Shown here: piece by piece, positions 11,320-22,694 of the stretch
Position numbering within the stretch: the stretch's first letter is position 1
Layout: every line of letters starts with the position of its first letter
Origin: Limnephilus marmoratus
Taxonomy: Eukaryota > Arthropoda > Insecta > Trichoptera > Limnephilidae
Direction of reading: 5' to 3'
Assembly: GCA_917880885.1 (NCBI GenBank)
Contig: OU862913.1
Span: 5,022,001-5,086,000, forward strand
DNA length: 64,000 nt
Translations under genes and position numbers: made by a program
The notes under the pieces: generated by a model
The model's input: the letters and a program-made list of their open reading frames with translations, nothing else
What the model was told of the DNA's origin: nothing
The model's database searches: none

Positions 11320-11880
11320 TAAACGGTTCGACGTTTTTTTACGGGTGAACCTGTCGGCGAGAAATATAACTGAGGCCGAATTTCTTCGTCGGTGAGAGAT
11401 CTAATTGTAGTTTTCGCCGTTTGGGAGCGCTGTTGACCCTGCGTCGTCTTTTTTATATGAAATCTGGTCTGACCGGCAGAGATCGCCGTCCGTGCCCCCT
11501 TTCGGGCCAAATTGATCTCTGCGGTCGGTGAAACTCGAGGAGCGGAGGTCGATTATCGCCTGCGGGCCGAGGCGGGCGAGGGAAATCGAAAGGGCGTAAG
11601 CGTCTTTTTCGTTTTTAAGCGACAATACGCCGTAAGGTCTTGCGGATCGAGGGGGAAAAGAGTCGATTATCGGATCACCAAAACGCGTTTTTTTGGAACG
11701 GCCGTTTGTATGAAATCCCGGTCCACAAGCCTTGCTCGGCCAAATCGACCTCTGCGGTCGGTGAAACTCGACAGGCAGAGTGGTCGATTTTCGCCTGTAC
11801 CCGGAGGGCTAAAAAAAAAAGTGAGTTTTCCTGACCTACCCCAAAACCAAACATTAATATATATATATTTTTCCCCTCTC
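11320..11880. repeat. GC-rich repeat, copy 2, with a 236-bp internal duplication
   Basis: Homologous to 6440-6855. Within it, a block CTCTGCGGTCGGTGAAACTC occurs at about 11516 and 11752, giving two units of about 236 bp. No recognisable protein. It could be mistaken for a CpG-rich promoter of gene A just downstream, but its second copy argues for a repeat. Confidence 0.6.
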
Positions 11881-11968
11881 ACAGAAAGGTGACTCATAAA
11901 GTAATATTGATTATACTAGTTTGTTCGTCTTTGAAAATCAATGTACATTTTTTGTTTTCTTTTTCCAG

Positions 11969-14455
11969 GTTGCTTTAATCTTGAAACTGTTACCATAAAG
12001 ATAGAGCCAGGATCCCGAAAACAAGTTGGAGGAGAAATTTATAATATGGAGATTGACATAGACCTCCCGGATATTAAAAAGGAATGCTTAGAGCGCTCTG
12101 AAAAAACTACCCTGAGAGCAGGTATAACAGATTTTCGTGCGGTAAAAATAATTTATCTCCCTCATATTTCGCAAATATGTATAATTTTATCGTTTTTATA
12201 AAAAAAAAACGATTAATTATTTAATCAAATAATTTATCGTTTCGTTTTTTTTAATTTAAAACTAGCAGACCCGGCCACACGTTGCTGTGGCTAACGAAAC
12301 ACAATGCCATTACCCAATCTTTATAAAATCCACACCACCCGCTAGCCAGCTGCCCGCTGCCTGAATTGAATAATTAAATTTCTCTGCTTTTCTCTTCTAT
12401 AATAAGCATGTATTATACATATAAACTTTCTCTTGAATCACTCTATCTATTGGTGAAAACCGCATGAAAATCTGTTTCGTAGTTTAAAAGATCTATGCGC
12501 ACATACATTTTGAGCGACTTCATTTTATACTATGTAATGCAATTCGAGCGATCGCCACTAATAACACAATGCTTGCAATGCAACACTGGATATTTGAAAA
12601 GGGAAAATCAAATATCTACTTACTCTAGGACATATATTTTCCAATTTCTTCCGTAGAACGAATTTCAAAAGTGACTATAGTACGGCCCGCCAGCCGTTTT
12701 AAATCTCACAAAAACGTGCTTTCTTTGAATTTCTCGGCTTTTCTCTATTATAATTTACATGTATTATACAAATAAACATTCCTCTTCAATCACTCTATCT
12801 ATTGGTGAAAACCGCACGAAAATCCGTCGCGTAGTTTAAAAGATTAACGCGCACATACATTTTGAGCGACTTCATTTTATACTATGTAATGATTAAGTTT
12901 ACTTGTTAATCTTTATGCGTAATCTTTTTCAGACTTATTGGCAAACCCGAAGACGCATCCCTGGGTCAAAAGATTATTCTGTTCCCATTGCACCAATTCC
13001 TACACTTCTAAGTCAGCGTTACAACTGCACTTACGCACCCATACTGGAGAAAAATCTTTTTCATGTGCTGAGTGCGACTATTCATGTTCTCGGAAGGGAG
13101 ATTTAAAAAAGCACTTACTGATTCACAGTGGAATGAAACCTTTTACATGTGCCGAGTGTAACTTTTCATGTTCTCTAAAGGAAAATCACTTACTGACCCA
13201 CCTGAAACCCTTTTCATGTACCGACTGCAACTATTCGTGTTTAACAAGGGGACAACTAAAAGTTCACACGTTTGTCCACAGTGGAGAAAAACCTTTTTCA
13301 TGTGCCGTCTGTAACTTTTCTTGCTCTCAGAAAGGAAATCTAAGAAAACACTTACTGACCCACCTGAAACCCTTTTCATGCTCCGACTGCAACTATTCAT
13401 GTTCTTCAAAGGGACAACTAAAAATTCACATGTTTAACCACAGTGGAAAAAAGCCTTTTTCATGTCCCGACTGCACTTATTCATGTTCTTTAAAGGGACA
13501 ACTAAAAATTCACATGTTTTCCCATAGCGGAATTAAACCTTTTTCTTGTTTCGACTGTAACCATTCATATACTACAAAGCAAAATCTAAAAAATCACATG
13601 TTAACGCATAGTGGAGAAAAACCTTTTTCATGCCCTGACTGCAACTATTCATCTTCTACAAAGGGACATCTAAAAAAGCACTTGCTGACTCACAATGCAG
13701 AAAAACTTTTTTCATGTCCCAACTGCAAATATTCGTGTTTTACAGAGAGGCAACTGAAAATTCACATGTTTAACCACAATGGAGAAAAACCGTTTTCATG
13801 TTCCGACTGTAACTATTCATGTTCTCGGAAGGGTGATCTAAAAAATCACTATTTGACTCACAGTGTAGAAAAACCCTTTTCTTGTTCTAATTGCAATTAT
13901 TCATGTTCTACCAAGGGGCAACTAAAAACTCACAAGTTTAGCCACGGTGGAGAAAAACCTTTTTCATGTTCCGACTGCCAGTATTCGTTCCCTCGGAAAG
14001 GAGATCTAAAAAGACACATGCTTATCCACAGTGGAGAAAAACCTTTTTCATGTCCCGAGTGCAACTATTCATCTTCTCGGAAGGGAGATCTAAAAAAGCA
14101 CTTGTTGATTCATAGTGGAATAAAACCTTTTTCATGTCCCGACTGTAACTATTCATGTTTTCAAAAGGTAGATCTAAAAAAGCACCTACTGACTCACGGT
14201 GGAGAAAAACCTTTTACATGTCCTAACTGCAAGTATTCATGTTCTACAAAAGGACAACTAAAAAATCACATGTTTAAACACAGTGGAAAAAAGCCTTTCT
14301 CGTGTCCCGACTGCACCTATTCATGCACTACCTCTTCACGACTAAAAATTCACATATTAACGCACAGTGGGGTAAAACCCTTTTCATGCCCCGACTGTAA
14401 ATTTTCATTTACTCAAAAGGCAAATTTAAAAATTCATTTACGCAAAACACATTAG
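11969..14455 (+). CDS. Zinc-finger protein A (18 C2H2 fingers, 5' end missing)
   Basis: Two exons are supported. Exon 11969-12121 follows a TTTTTCCAG acceptor and ends at a GTATAA donor; it encodes about 50 acidic residues with IKIE and IKKE, both matching the SUMO consensus. Exon 12933-14455 follows TTTTTCAG; the intron is phase 1 and joins in frame (codon G|AC). It encodes 18 C-X2-C...H-X3-H fingers, mostly joined by HSGEKPFSC linkers. The third finger is three residues short, and the linkers after fingers 3 and 5 are shortened to HLKPFSC. Helices fall into two types (RKGDLKKH and TKGQLKIH). Likely a nuclear DNA-binding protein. AATAAA lies 39 bases past the stop. Upstream exons and start codon were not found. 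The intron holds two repeat copies. Paralogue of gene B at 58544-59236. Confidence 0.85.
12261..12897 (+). repeat. Two tandem insect repeats inside the gene A intron
   Basis: Starts ACTAGCAGACCCGGCCACACG (12264). Both copies contain TCTATCTATTGGTGAAAACC, CGTAGTTTAAAAGAT, CGCACATACATTTTGAGCG and end TTTATACTATGTAATG (about 12540 and 12892). This head and tail pair is typical of a very common insect interspersed repeat. Gene B has only 73 bp of intron at the same position, so these copies account for most of the difference. Confidence 0.65.
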
Positions 14456-14493
14456 GAAGGTAATTTGAAAAATATTTGTATTTACATGTAAAT

Positions 14494-14499
14494 AATAAA
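14494..14499 (+). promoter_or_regulatory. Polyadenylation signal of gene A
   Basis: AATAAA 39 bases after the TAG stop of the zinc-finger exon. Confidence 0.6.
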
Positions 14500-14553
14500 T
14501 CTGGGATTATCTTTGGTTCCCAGGTGAAAATTTATTGATTATTATTTTTTAAT

Positions 14554-15540
14554 TTTTTTTTTTTTTTTTTTTACATTAACACCACACAGGAGGCCCTGAG
14601 GAAAATAATTTCCCTCAGGGCCTATGTCATCTTTGTAGATGCTGTGTGGTGGGTCTTTTTGAGGAAAGGAAGGAGTGAACATGGGTCTTGAAGAGACCCA
14701 TGTTGTAGGAGGGAGGAAACACAGAGGCCGGCAAATCGTTCCACAGCCGAGCCGTTGAACTCAAGAACGAGTCATAGAAACGACCCGTTCTCATGTGAGT
14801 AATGTCAACCGTGTACAAATGTTGGGCGCGTGTTTCCCGACTATGCACCGGTGCCGAGGGGATCAATGATGCTAGTTCCTCGGAGCATCTTCCATTGTAA
14901 TACCGGTAGAACAAGGACAGCATTCCCACCTGACGCCTATGCTCTAAAGATTGCAGTCCGTTTGTTAAGATGGGAGAATCTATCAAACGGACCGCCCGTT
15001 TCTGCACAGAGTCAAGGGTTTTTTTTAGGTATTTTGGAGCTCCAGACCAGAGGTGGCTGCCAAATTCAACTGTGGGGCGCACTTGCGATTTGTACAGGGT
15101 TAGCAGTTGGGTACTATTAAAGTATCTGCGGGCCCTGTACAGTACGCCCAGTTTCTGAGAGGCTAACTTAACTCTGGTTTCGATGGAGCCCCCGTACCTA
15201 AGCTGGTCACTTAGAGTTACACCAAGCATATCAATGGAGGTCCTGTTCGGAAGGTTGCTTCCGTTGAAGGAGACTAGATTTTCATTTCGATCCCTTTTAG
15301 ACGTTATCAAACATGATTTGGTCTTTGAAACATTAAATTCGACGAGGTTATTCTTACCCCAAGAGAAAATACTCTCGAGGTAACCGTCCATTCTTTGCTT
15401 CAAAGCCCTCCGAGCTATTGGAGTTTGTGTGCCCTTTGGGGGCTTGTCAAACAAAAAGCTATCATGGACTGTACTGTCATCCGCGTAACAATGAATCGGT
15501 GCACATGACAAGAGGTCATTGATGTGCAATTGATAAACTA
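14554..15540 (-). mobile_element. 5'-truncated LINE, reverse transcriptase C-terminal part
   Basis: On the minus strand the element keeps the reverse transcriptase from the catalytic YADD box (HCYADDSTVH, near 15490) to the end of ORF2 at 14627, 300 residues without a stop. It reads through the GVTLSDQ, KLASQKLGVLYRARRYF, LLTLYKSQVRPTVEFGSHLW and QKRAVRLID landmarks of CR1/jockey-like LINEs common in insects. The endonuclease and RT fingers are missing. After the stop come about 70 bases of 3' UTR with a perfect 11-bp hairpin and a poly(A) tail (T17 on the plus strand at about 14555-14571). The same tail ends the SINE-like elements of this window. It lies just 3' of gene A, in opposite orientation. 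Confidence 0.85.
14591..14623 (-). other. LINE/SINE tail hairpin, 11-bp perfect stem
   Basis: AGGCCCTGAGG (14591-14601) pairs with CCTCAGGGCCT (14613-14623) around an 11-base loop, just before the poly(A) tail on the minus strand. The stem is recognisable in the SINE-like copies. Confidence 0.75.
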
Positions 15541-15779
15541 ACGTTTAAAAAAGATTTTTATGCATAGCACTATTGCACTTTAGTTATTGATTTGATCTAG
15601 TTCCTTCTCTACCTCGCTTCCTTGGCTTTATGCTTTGGTATTTTTGCGCTTTGGTATTTTAAATTAAAAAATGTAATGTTAAATTAGTGTTTAACTCAAA
15701 CTATCATTAAACTACCTTTTGGTATTGGGTAAAGTCAGATTATTATTTGTACACATCCCCCCTATTCCTCAGATTAAAG

Positions 15780-16060
15780 TAAATTATATTTTACTACGCA
15801 ATTAAAATCGCATGTTTTTTTCACCATTACACCCTTTCGGCACAGGGGTGGGCGGAGAGAATGCAGTACCAAACAATTCGGTCTCGGTGTACACTTCTTG
15901 CTTCTTTTACATTCATACATGGTCTCATACATACACCTTTGTATTCTGACTCTTGACACGACCTCACTCAATTGTTTGTTTCGCTTGATCGTGCCTTATC
16001 TTCTTCGGGCGTCCCCAACGTCTTATATCGTCCACATTTGCGTCATAATATATATTCTTC
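15780..16060 (-). pseudogene. LINE ORF2 C-terminal fragment (GRPKK motif)
   Basis: Read on the minus strand with stops and shifts, the translation gives WGRPKKIRHDQAKQ, then VKSQN, then a T-E-L-F-G-T segment, colinear with the fragment at 18055-18300 (GRPRKTWHDQVNQ...VKSQN...RVVWRSVLSAYPCG). A third copy is at 44610-44700. The GRPRK-W-x-D-x-V pattern is usual for C-termini of some LINE polyproteins. Confidence 0.55.
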
Positions 16061-17350
16061 GATCACTTATTTCTTTGTTCATTCGCTCTACAAGCTCAAA
16101 ACTAAGTAGTAAAAATATTGAATTCTCAATTGCTAAATACGTCACGAATCCAAGAGTTTATTTTTATTTATTTTTTGTGGAATGTTGACAGCAAATCTTA
16201 AACGTAATGTACATGTAATAATAAAAATGATAATTATTCCAATTATGAACTTTCCACTTTATCATGGGCATGCTGGGTTTCTGCAGCTTTAATTCTAGGA
16301 GGAACGTCGTGTTACTGCAGATGGCTTGTAGGCTTCTTAACGGTTTCTTATTAGTACCAGACAACCTGAGTGAGGTGGAACTATAGCTCCTTGACGATTT
16401 CACGCGGGGCCGCCAACACAGGTTTCTGAATCTTCCCAGGCTCAGAACTAACTTACCAGTGCTGATTTCCCTGGGAAGTTTTTTTTAATGTACTTATGGT
16501 TTTATTTTTTTATATATTTGCTATATAAATTCATACATGACAGTGTTAGGAATATTTTTATCCTTGACCAATGGAATAACGACATCAAGTTTAGATGAAA
16601 GTGTATATTAATAATAAAATTCATAAATCTTCAAATTTTAACAATTTTCAAGCTTAAATAGCACTCGAGCTCACGAAAAGTCTAGACCGCCTCTGATAAC
16701 AATATACCCAATATAAACACTTCTGATAATGTTGATCTACTTAAAGCTAGAGTAAGTGTTGTTTTGAAATATATCCTACATTTAAATTTTATAAAATACG
16801 TTGAACTTTGGTAACGTAGCAAAAATCGATTGAACATATCAGAAACATGAATTATTATAATGATTACCATGAAAAACGCATAGGTAATCACACATTTTAA
16901 AAAAATATTTATTATTATTTTTAATTGTAAAACTAACGTTTTTAAGACAAGATTTTTTATGCATAGCACAAAGGGTAACAATAAAATATTTATATTCTAT
17001 GGGGATTCTAGGTTTCAAAATCCAACAAATTAAATTTACGTGGTTACAATAAAAATTCTATTAAATGCTTGCTGCGAACTAAAGAATCCGTTTATTTAAA
17101 TCGAATAAGAAAGATAAAAATATTAATATTATTGGAATATATACTGTTAATGTAAAATGCTGAGATTGGGAACCAATTATACGTTAACAATACAATTGTG
17201 AAACATTTCAAATTTGCGTGATTTTTATTTTTATAACACTCGCTACCTATAAATAAAAACTTATTACTCACCACAAGCTTACTTACTTGAGAAGATAAAA
17301 AAAAAAAGATAATGCGGAAGTTTTATATAATTTTGTTTAAAACTTCTGGT
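16061..17350. other. AT-rich DNA, nothing recognised
   Basis: Only short frames; a GC-richer patch at 16390-16480 shows no recognisable domain. Confidence 0.4.
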
Positions 17351-17354
17351 TTAA

Positions 17355-17600
17355 CCCTAGAGTGGGCGTCTTTTCGTAAAACGTCAGCGGGCGCGTGGGG
17401 AGCATTTTGCCGCTCATTTTCGTAGACAATTTTAAGAAGAAATAATGCAATTTAATTAAAAAAAAATTCTCAGGATTTATTAAAACACTAATAAGGTATG
17501 ACAAATTAACATATTTATTGAACTCTGTTGAAGGAACTTTGTTTTACAATCGATTTTACAAAATCTAACATTTAAAACCCGTTTAATCACAGGATACATA
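17355..17600 (+). mobile_element. Solo left end of a piggyBac element
   Basis: TTAA at 17351-17354 is followed by CCCTAGAGTGGGCG and about 240 bases nearly identical to the left end of the piggyBac element at 46164-47525. No matching right end (CGCCCACTCTAGGG + TTAA) was found nearby, so the copy is truncated. Confidence 0.7.
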
Positions 17601-18054
17601 TTTGTCACAACGCACATAAGGTTTCATATAAAACGCTGAAACTCCCTTACTATCATAGTTAGAAATATGTTCTAATCGTTGTTAGAAAGTAAAAACACCA
17701 CGCTTTATATTCCAATGTAAAAAATAGCTACCAAAAAAGTAAGATATACACTTTTAAGTACACAAGTTTTAAAACGCAAATTGAAAAAAAAAATTGAATC
17801 TTCGGGAATTTTTTATAAATTATTTTTACATAGATCAAAAAAAAAAATGAGGATACAATTTGTGTTTGTTTTACATTTTCTAATAAAATATGTATGTTTT
17901 TATTTTATTTATTATCAGTAACTTTAGTAAGAAAAAACGCAAGGTGAGTCATTTTGAAAACTTTTTTTATGTTTGTATGCAAAATTTTTATAATAAAAAA
18001 AAATAGGTTTTGTTCAAATTCTATAATTTGAAAGCGTATTTTATCACCTTTCTA

Positions 18055-18300
18055 AAACAGTTTTTGAGAATATACGACGCGAATGTGAATGGTAGAAGAA
18101 GTCGCGGACGCCCGAGGAAGACATGGCACGATCAAGTGAATCAGATACTTGAGTCGGGCCATGTCAAAAGTCAGAATAATAGAAGAGAATGTATGAGACG
18201 ATGTATGAATGTGAGTGAGGCAAAGAGTGTGTGCCAAGACCGAGTTGTTTGGCGGTCCGTCCTCTCTGCCTACCCCTGCGGGGAAACGGCGTGATGGTTA
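18055..18300 (+). pseudogene. LINE ORF2 C-terminal fragment (GRPRK motif)
   Basis: An open stretch encodes RRSRGRPRKTWHDQVNQ, a SGHVKSQNNRRE segment, a Cys-containing helix, and DRVVWRSVLSAYPCGETA before the stop at 18292-18294. It is the end of a LINE polyprotein without its catalytic domain; two related copies exist (15780-16060, 44610-44700). Confidence 0.6.
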
Positions 18301-18530
18301 GTTAGTGAGTTGTGCTCAGAAATATTCCAAATATTTGCATTTTATTGAAAAGCGAAAATATTTTGACCAACTGAAAAAAATGCCAAATTTTTAAAGGGTT
18401 GAATTAAGTACACTAATCTATTATGATTAACGAATTTATTAAATTTAAATGTCGGAAGAACTGTTTTAGTTATAGTATTTTTATTAATCTTGCATAACCT
18501 AACATGTTTATATAAAATCATAAATTCAAT

Positions 18531-19165
18531 AGTTGATTATTGAATTACTAATACCTACACTTGATTTCTTTTCATATACCTCGCAAACCAACATCGAAGC
18601 AATATCTACCGTTCTATTGTCATAACTCCAACACAGAATCACAATTGTATACCCCCGCTCGCCGCATACAAAATTTGGGTAATGACTATAAAGATGTTGT
18701 TGACATATTCGACACATTCAACACACCATTCACCAAATATAAGCAAGTCATTACCCAATTTATATTGAAAAGAAGAATACATACAACATATAACAATACA
18801 ACCTTTACATAGTCTTGGTAACAAATACTTATACAATATGGATGTTTTGATAACAAGTTTTAACTTGGCAACGCCGTTATGTGCCAACTATTTCAACTTG
18901 TTTCATTATCTATTGTGAACACCAATTTTATGCATTTTTATTAATATTATTGTTGATATGGAGGATATTAGAAAATTATCTAATATTACTAACTGACATT
19001 CTATGCTACCTACTTTGCGTCTTATATTTTATGTAACCTTTATTTTTTTTTTCTATAATATATTATGTTATCTGCATTTAATCAACTCTTTATTTTGTTT
19101 GTAATAAAAAAATATACTACGTTATATGTAAAAGCCCTTTGGGCGTTTAAAAAAAAAAAAAAATT
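18531..19165 (+). mobile_element. LINE 3' end, GCC/GGC-hairpin family, copy 1
   Basis: The frame at 18561-18812 matches residue for residue in places the C-terminus of the LINE at 22695-25775: FHIP-x-K-x-TSK..., then NLGNDYKDVVDIFDTF. The 3' UTR ends in AAAAGCCCTTTGGGCGTTT plus poly(A) at 19131-19162. It is 5'-truncated and not functional. Confidence 0.7.
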
Positions 19166-20160
19166 ATAATGTTAACAGCCCTGAATTCTTGGTGTTCATA
19201 AATTTTAATATGCCGGCCGGAAATACTAGATCAGTACTATCATTTATTGTAATGCAACCTGTAATATTACTTATTTATTGTCAAAACTTTTTTTTTCATT
19301 AGTTACAAATGTTTAATGGTACCAACCTAAAGTGGCTATTCTTACCATGTTGTTTAACAGTTGTTCTTAATTTTATTGTTTCATTGGAAATCAGATTATT
19401 TTCGGTAATATGTAAACATCTAACTTGAAATACATCTTACTTATTATATACCTTATTAAATATTTTCAACGTGCCTCATCGTTACGTTAAGTTTTTTACA
19501 TATAAGTAATACGAAAATGTATTTTTTCATCCTTGCAATATCGTAGTATTTACACTATTTACAGGATCACATTGTTTGCTATAATCCACACTTGTTACAC
19601 ATCACTCCATGCACTTGTCTTCAACTTCTGTTTTCTATTTCTTGGTGTTTTCAAGCTCACTAGAGCTGTATGTTGCAATTATACCTGATATTATGTTTAT
19701 TATGTAAAAGCCTAAAGGCGTTGATATCATCTTAATATAAAATTGAATCGCTAAATGTGTTGCTAAGCGCAAATCTCGAGATCAGCTGAACCGATTTCGC
19801 CAATTCTTTTTTTAGAATATTCCTTGAAGTACGAGGATGGTTCTTACGGAGAGAAAAATTAAGAAAATTGGATAATTTCAGAAAACCTACTACTAACCTA
19901 AACGACTATCGCACTACGCGTGTTTGAGAATGACATTTTGCAAAACAATGATTGTTAAATAAAATTCTATTTTTGAAAATATTTAAGTTGATAAATTTAT
20001 TTAAAGTAGGTACTCCCTTAATAGTTTGAATCGAATCAAGAATTTTAGATATGTATTTTAAATAGGTACCTATGTTAGGTACCAAATTTAATATACATGA
20101 AAAATGGAAATTTGAATAAAAATTGTAAAAGGTGGCACGCGGGCTGTTTAAAAATTTAAT
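19166..20160. other. AT-rich DNA with one LINE-tail-like motif
   Basis: No gene seen. At 19706-19722 the string AAAAGCCTAAAGGCGTTGA has the same form as the LINE tail hairpins at 19131, 22720 and 26960, so a decayed LINE 3' end may stop here. Confidence 0.4.
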
Positions 20161-20162
20161 GT

Positions 20163-20440
20163 ACTGGGATTGAATATATGGAACGCGGGAGGAGGGTTGG
20201 CGGGACGAGGGAGCGGTAAAGGGAAAAGGGAAGGTGGGGAAGGTGGAAGGGGAAAGCGAGAGGGGGGAGTAGAACTCGTGAGAAGGGTTTGCGGGACGGG
20301 GGAAGGGGGGGGGAGTGGAGTGGGGAGAGGAAAGGTGGAGGTGACGGAGTGGGAACACGAGAGGGGAAGAGGACGCAGGAGAAGAAGGGGAGGCGGAAGG
20401 GGAACGGAACGAATGGGAAAGGACACTCAGGGAGAAAAAA
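20163..20440 (+). repeat. 280-bp polypurine (G/A) tract
   Basis: Almost entirely G and A on the plus strand with many GGG runs and no simple period. It ends before GCATAGCAACACATGCCGGG and ACCAGCTAG, which resemble the reverse of the ACTAGC repeat heads, so it may sit inside such an element. Proline-rich frames on the minus strand are a by-product. Confidence 0.75.
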
Positions 20441-21369
20441 ATTCTTCATTAAATGGCATAGCAACACATGCCGGGACCAGCTAGTTTTAAATAAATTTAG
20501 TCTACCGGAACTTAATAGGCACACCCTAATATCAATGCAACACAAATACATCATAGGTGCAATCTAAAATTTATCATATCGCACTGTCATAATCCATAAT
20601 AACTTCCTATTAGTATTGTTTGATTCTCCCGGTAGCTTTTGGTAATTTTTTTTGGCTAAGAGCTTAACTTAATTTTAATGCCTTTTTATCATTTTTAATT
20701 TTTTTTGTAGTTTTTACATTTTACATTAACTACTTTATTTATTTCCATTTTACTTTTCACTTTTCTTCAACATTTTGTAAGTGAGTTGGGGTAAGTCCGT
20801 GTGCTTTTTTGATGAGATGAATTTTTTTGATCATTGGTCCACTTTGGAATTTGTTAATGAAGAATTCGTGGTATTCCCGCAAAGTTTTTAATTTTATTAT
20901 GTTACCTTTAGCTCTTAACTATGTGAGTAAATTTTTATTAATTGAGTTATCCACAGTAAAACACCCAAAAACTGCCAATCAAAACTTCCTGTAAATTATT
21001 TTTCGACGTGGGGTAATATCCGGATTTTTTTGGGCAAGACCGGCATTCATTCTAAAATTGCAATTAAGCATATTACACGTAAGATTTGCTAATAACGACA
21101 CTTCATCTTACCTTTTGTTGCCAAATTAGCATGTGTAACATTTTAATTGTTTACCTATACAACAAAAATAGGCCATTTATAATTTTGGTATACCGGTCTT
21201 CCCCCTTGCGGGGTAAGATCGGCAAAGTGTTCTCAAAATGTTTTGGAAACAAGATCTGAAAAAAACATATTTTTTAAAAGCCCACTTAGTGGAAAATTAT
21301 AAATCACTCCAACAAAAAATATATATGTATATATAATTTCGCTAATCTGAATTTGACAGACAGTGGTGG

Positions 21370-22460
21370 TAAAACGCCGTAAAATGTCGATTTACGCGGT
21401 TTACATCGTCCTAATTCGTATTATTATCTTCTAAATCTGAATTGGTTAACATTGGAATGTCGTATTTATACGAATTTTCTTCGAAATATTAATTTAATGG
21501 GACGGTTACGGTGGAAATTGGCTGCGAAATTTCGATTTACAAAGAAATTTATAGTATTTTTATAAATTTACTTTGAATATTCGAATTTTGAAGGGCTTGC
21601 GCCGTGGCGGTAATTAGCCGCCAAAATTTGATTTACGCGGAAATTAACGGTATTTTTAAGAACTTACTTCGAACATTTGATTTAGAGTGACCGGCTGCGT
21701 TATAAATCGGTCGCGAAATTTAGATTTACGCGCGGAAATATATCGAATTTGATGAATTTATTTCCAATACGTAGGTATCTATCTCAATTTACAGGGCCGG
21801 CTGTGATGGGATTCGTTCGCGAAATATCGATTTACGCAAAATATATGGTATTTTCACGAATTTACTTCAAATATCTAAATTTGAAGAGCCGGCCGCGGCG
21901 ATAATAAGCCGCAAAAATATTATTTACGCGGAAGTTATGCGGTTTTCTTAGGTAATTATTTTGAATGGGTATCTGAATGGTTGCCTGCGACGGGTTTCGG
22001 CCGCCAAATTTCATTTATTCCGTAACTTACCTACTTACGGTATTTTTGTGAATTTATTTCGAATAGGTGGAATATGAATTTAGAGGGCCGGCCGCGACGG
22101 GATTTGATCGCGAAATTTCGATTTACGCGAAATATATCATATTTTTACGAATTTACTTCGAGTATCTGAATTCATAGGGCCGGCTGCGTTGGAAATAAAT
22201 AGGCTGGGAAAATTCGTTTTAAGCGGTAATATTTCTCATTTTTATAAGTTTAAAAGGACCGCCGCGACGTTTTCCGGCCGCAAAATTTGAATTTCTCTGA
22301 AAATATCGTGTCTTTATGAATTTACTTGGAATGTGGGGCCGATCGCAGCGCTTAAAAATTCGATTTACAAGGGAATAAGTCATATTATTACTCGATTTTC
22401 GGCGATTTTTTTCTTCATGAAATTTCAAATTACGCGGGAATTTGTTGATTTCAAATTTTA
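21370..22460. repeat. Diverged minisatellite of roughly 110-120 bp
   Basis: Nine or so units share the order GAATTT...GGCCGGCYGCG...GCCGCRAAATTT...GATTTACGCGG...GGTATTTTTACGAATTTAC. Units are well diverged, so the array is old. The GGCCGGC core gives CpG-rich islands in AT-rich DNA. Confidence 0.7.
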
Positions 22461-22569
22461 TTTTTAATGTCCAGTGGAGTAAATGGGGTTCTACTGTATT
22501 TATATATTTATATATATATATATATTTGTGTGGTGTTTATACTTATAAAGCATACATGTAGCTTGTGCA

Positions 22570-22691
22570 TATTTTTTTTATCAGAACAACATAAATAATT
22601 TGGTCTTCCAAGTGTATCACTCTTTGAAGCTGTTTTCCCTTTAACGCGGTCATGTAGAGTAGAAACTGATATTCCACACTTTGTGATCTTC
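22570..22691 (-). pseudogene. pogo-type transposase helix-turn-helix fragment
   Basis: Minus-strand translation reads KITKCGISVSTLHDRVKGK, a short spacer, then LGRPNYL. The pattern (A/K)xKxxGIxxSTLxDRVKG...GRP is the psq-type helix-turn-helix of pogo/Tigger/CENP-B-like transposases. The frame runs into AT-rich sequence without a DDE domain. Confidence 0.7.
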
Positions 22692-22694
22692 TTT

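Noticed and set aside
11500..11900. CpG-island promoter of gene A
   Set aside because: A second copy at 6440-6855 without a gene indicates a repeat; promoter use is not excluded but not supported.
13143..13409. Minus-strand frame within gene A
   Set aside because: Shadow of the zinc-finger repeats on the plus strand.
16164..16403. Possible ribosomal-protein-like pseudogene
   Set aside because: A weak resemblance over about 15 residues only; order and flanks do not fit.
20148..20554. Proline-rich minus-strand frames
   Set aside because: They mirror the polypurine tract on the other strand; no domain or splice context.
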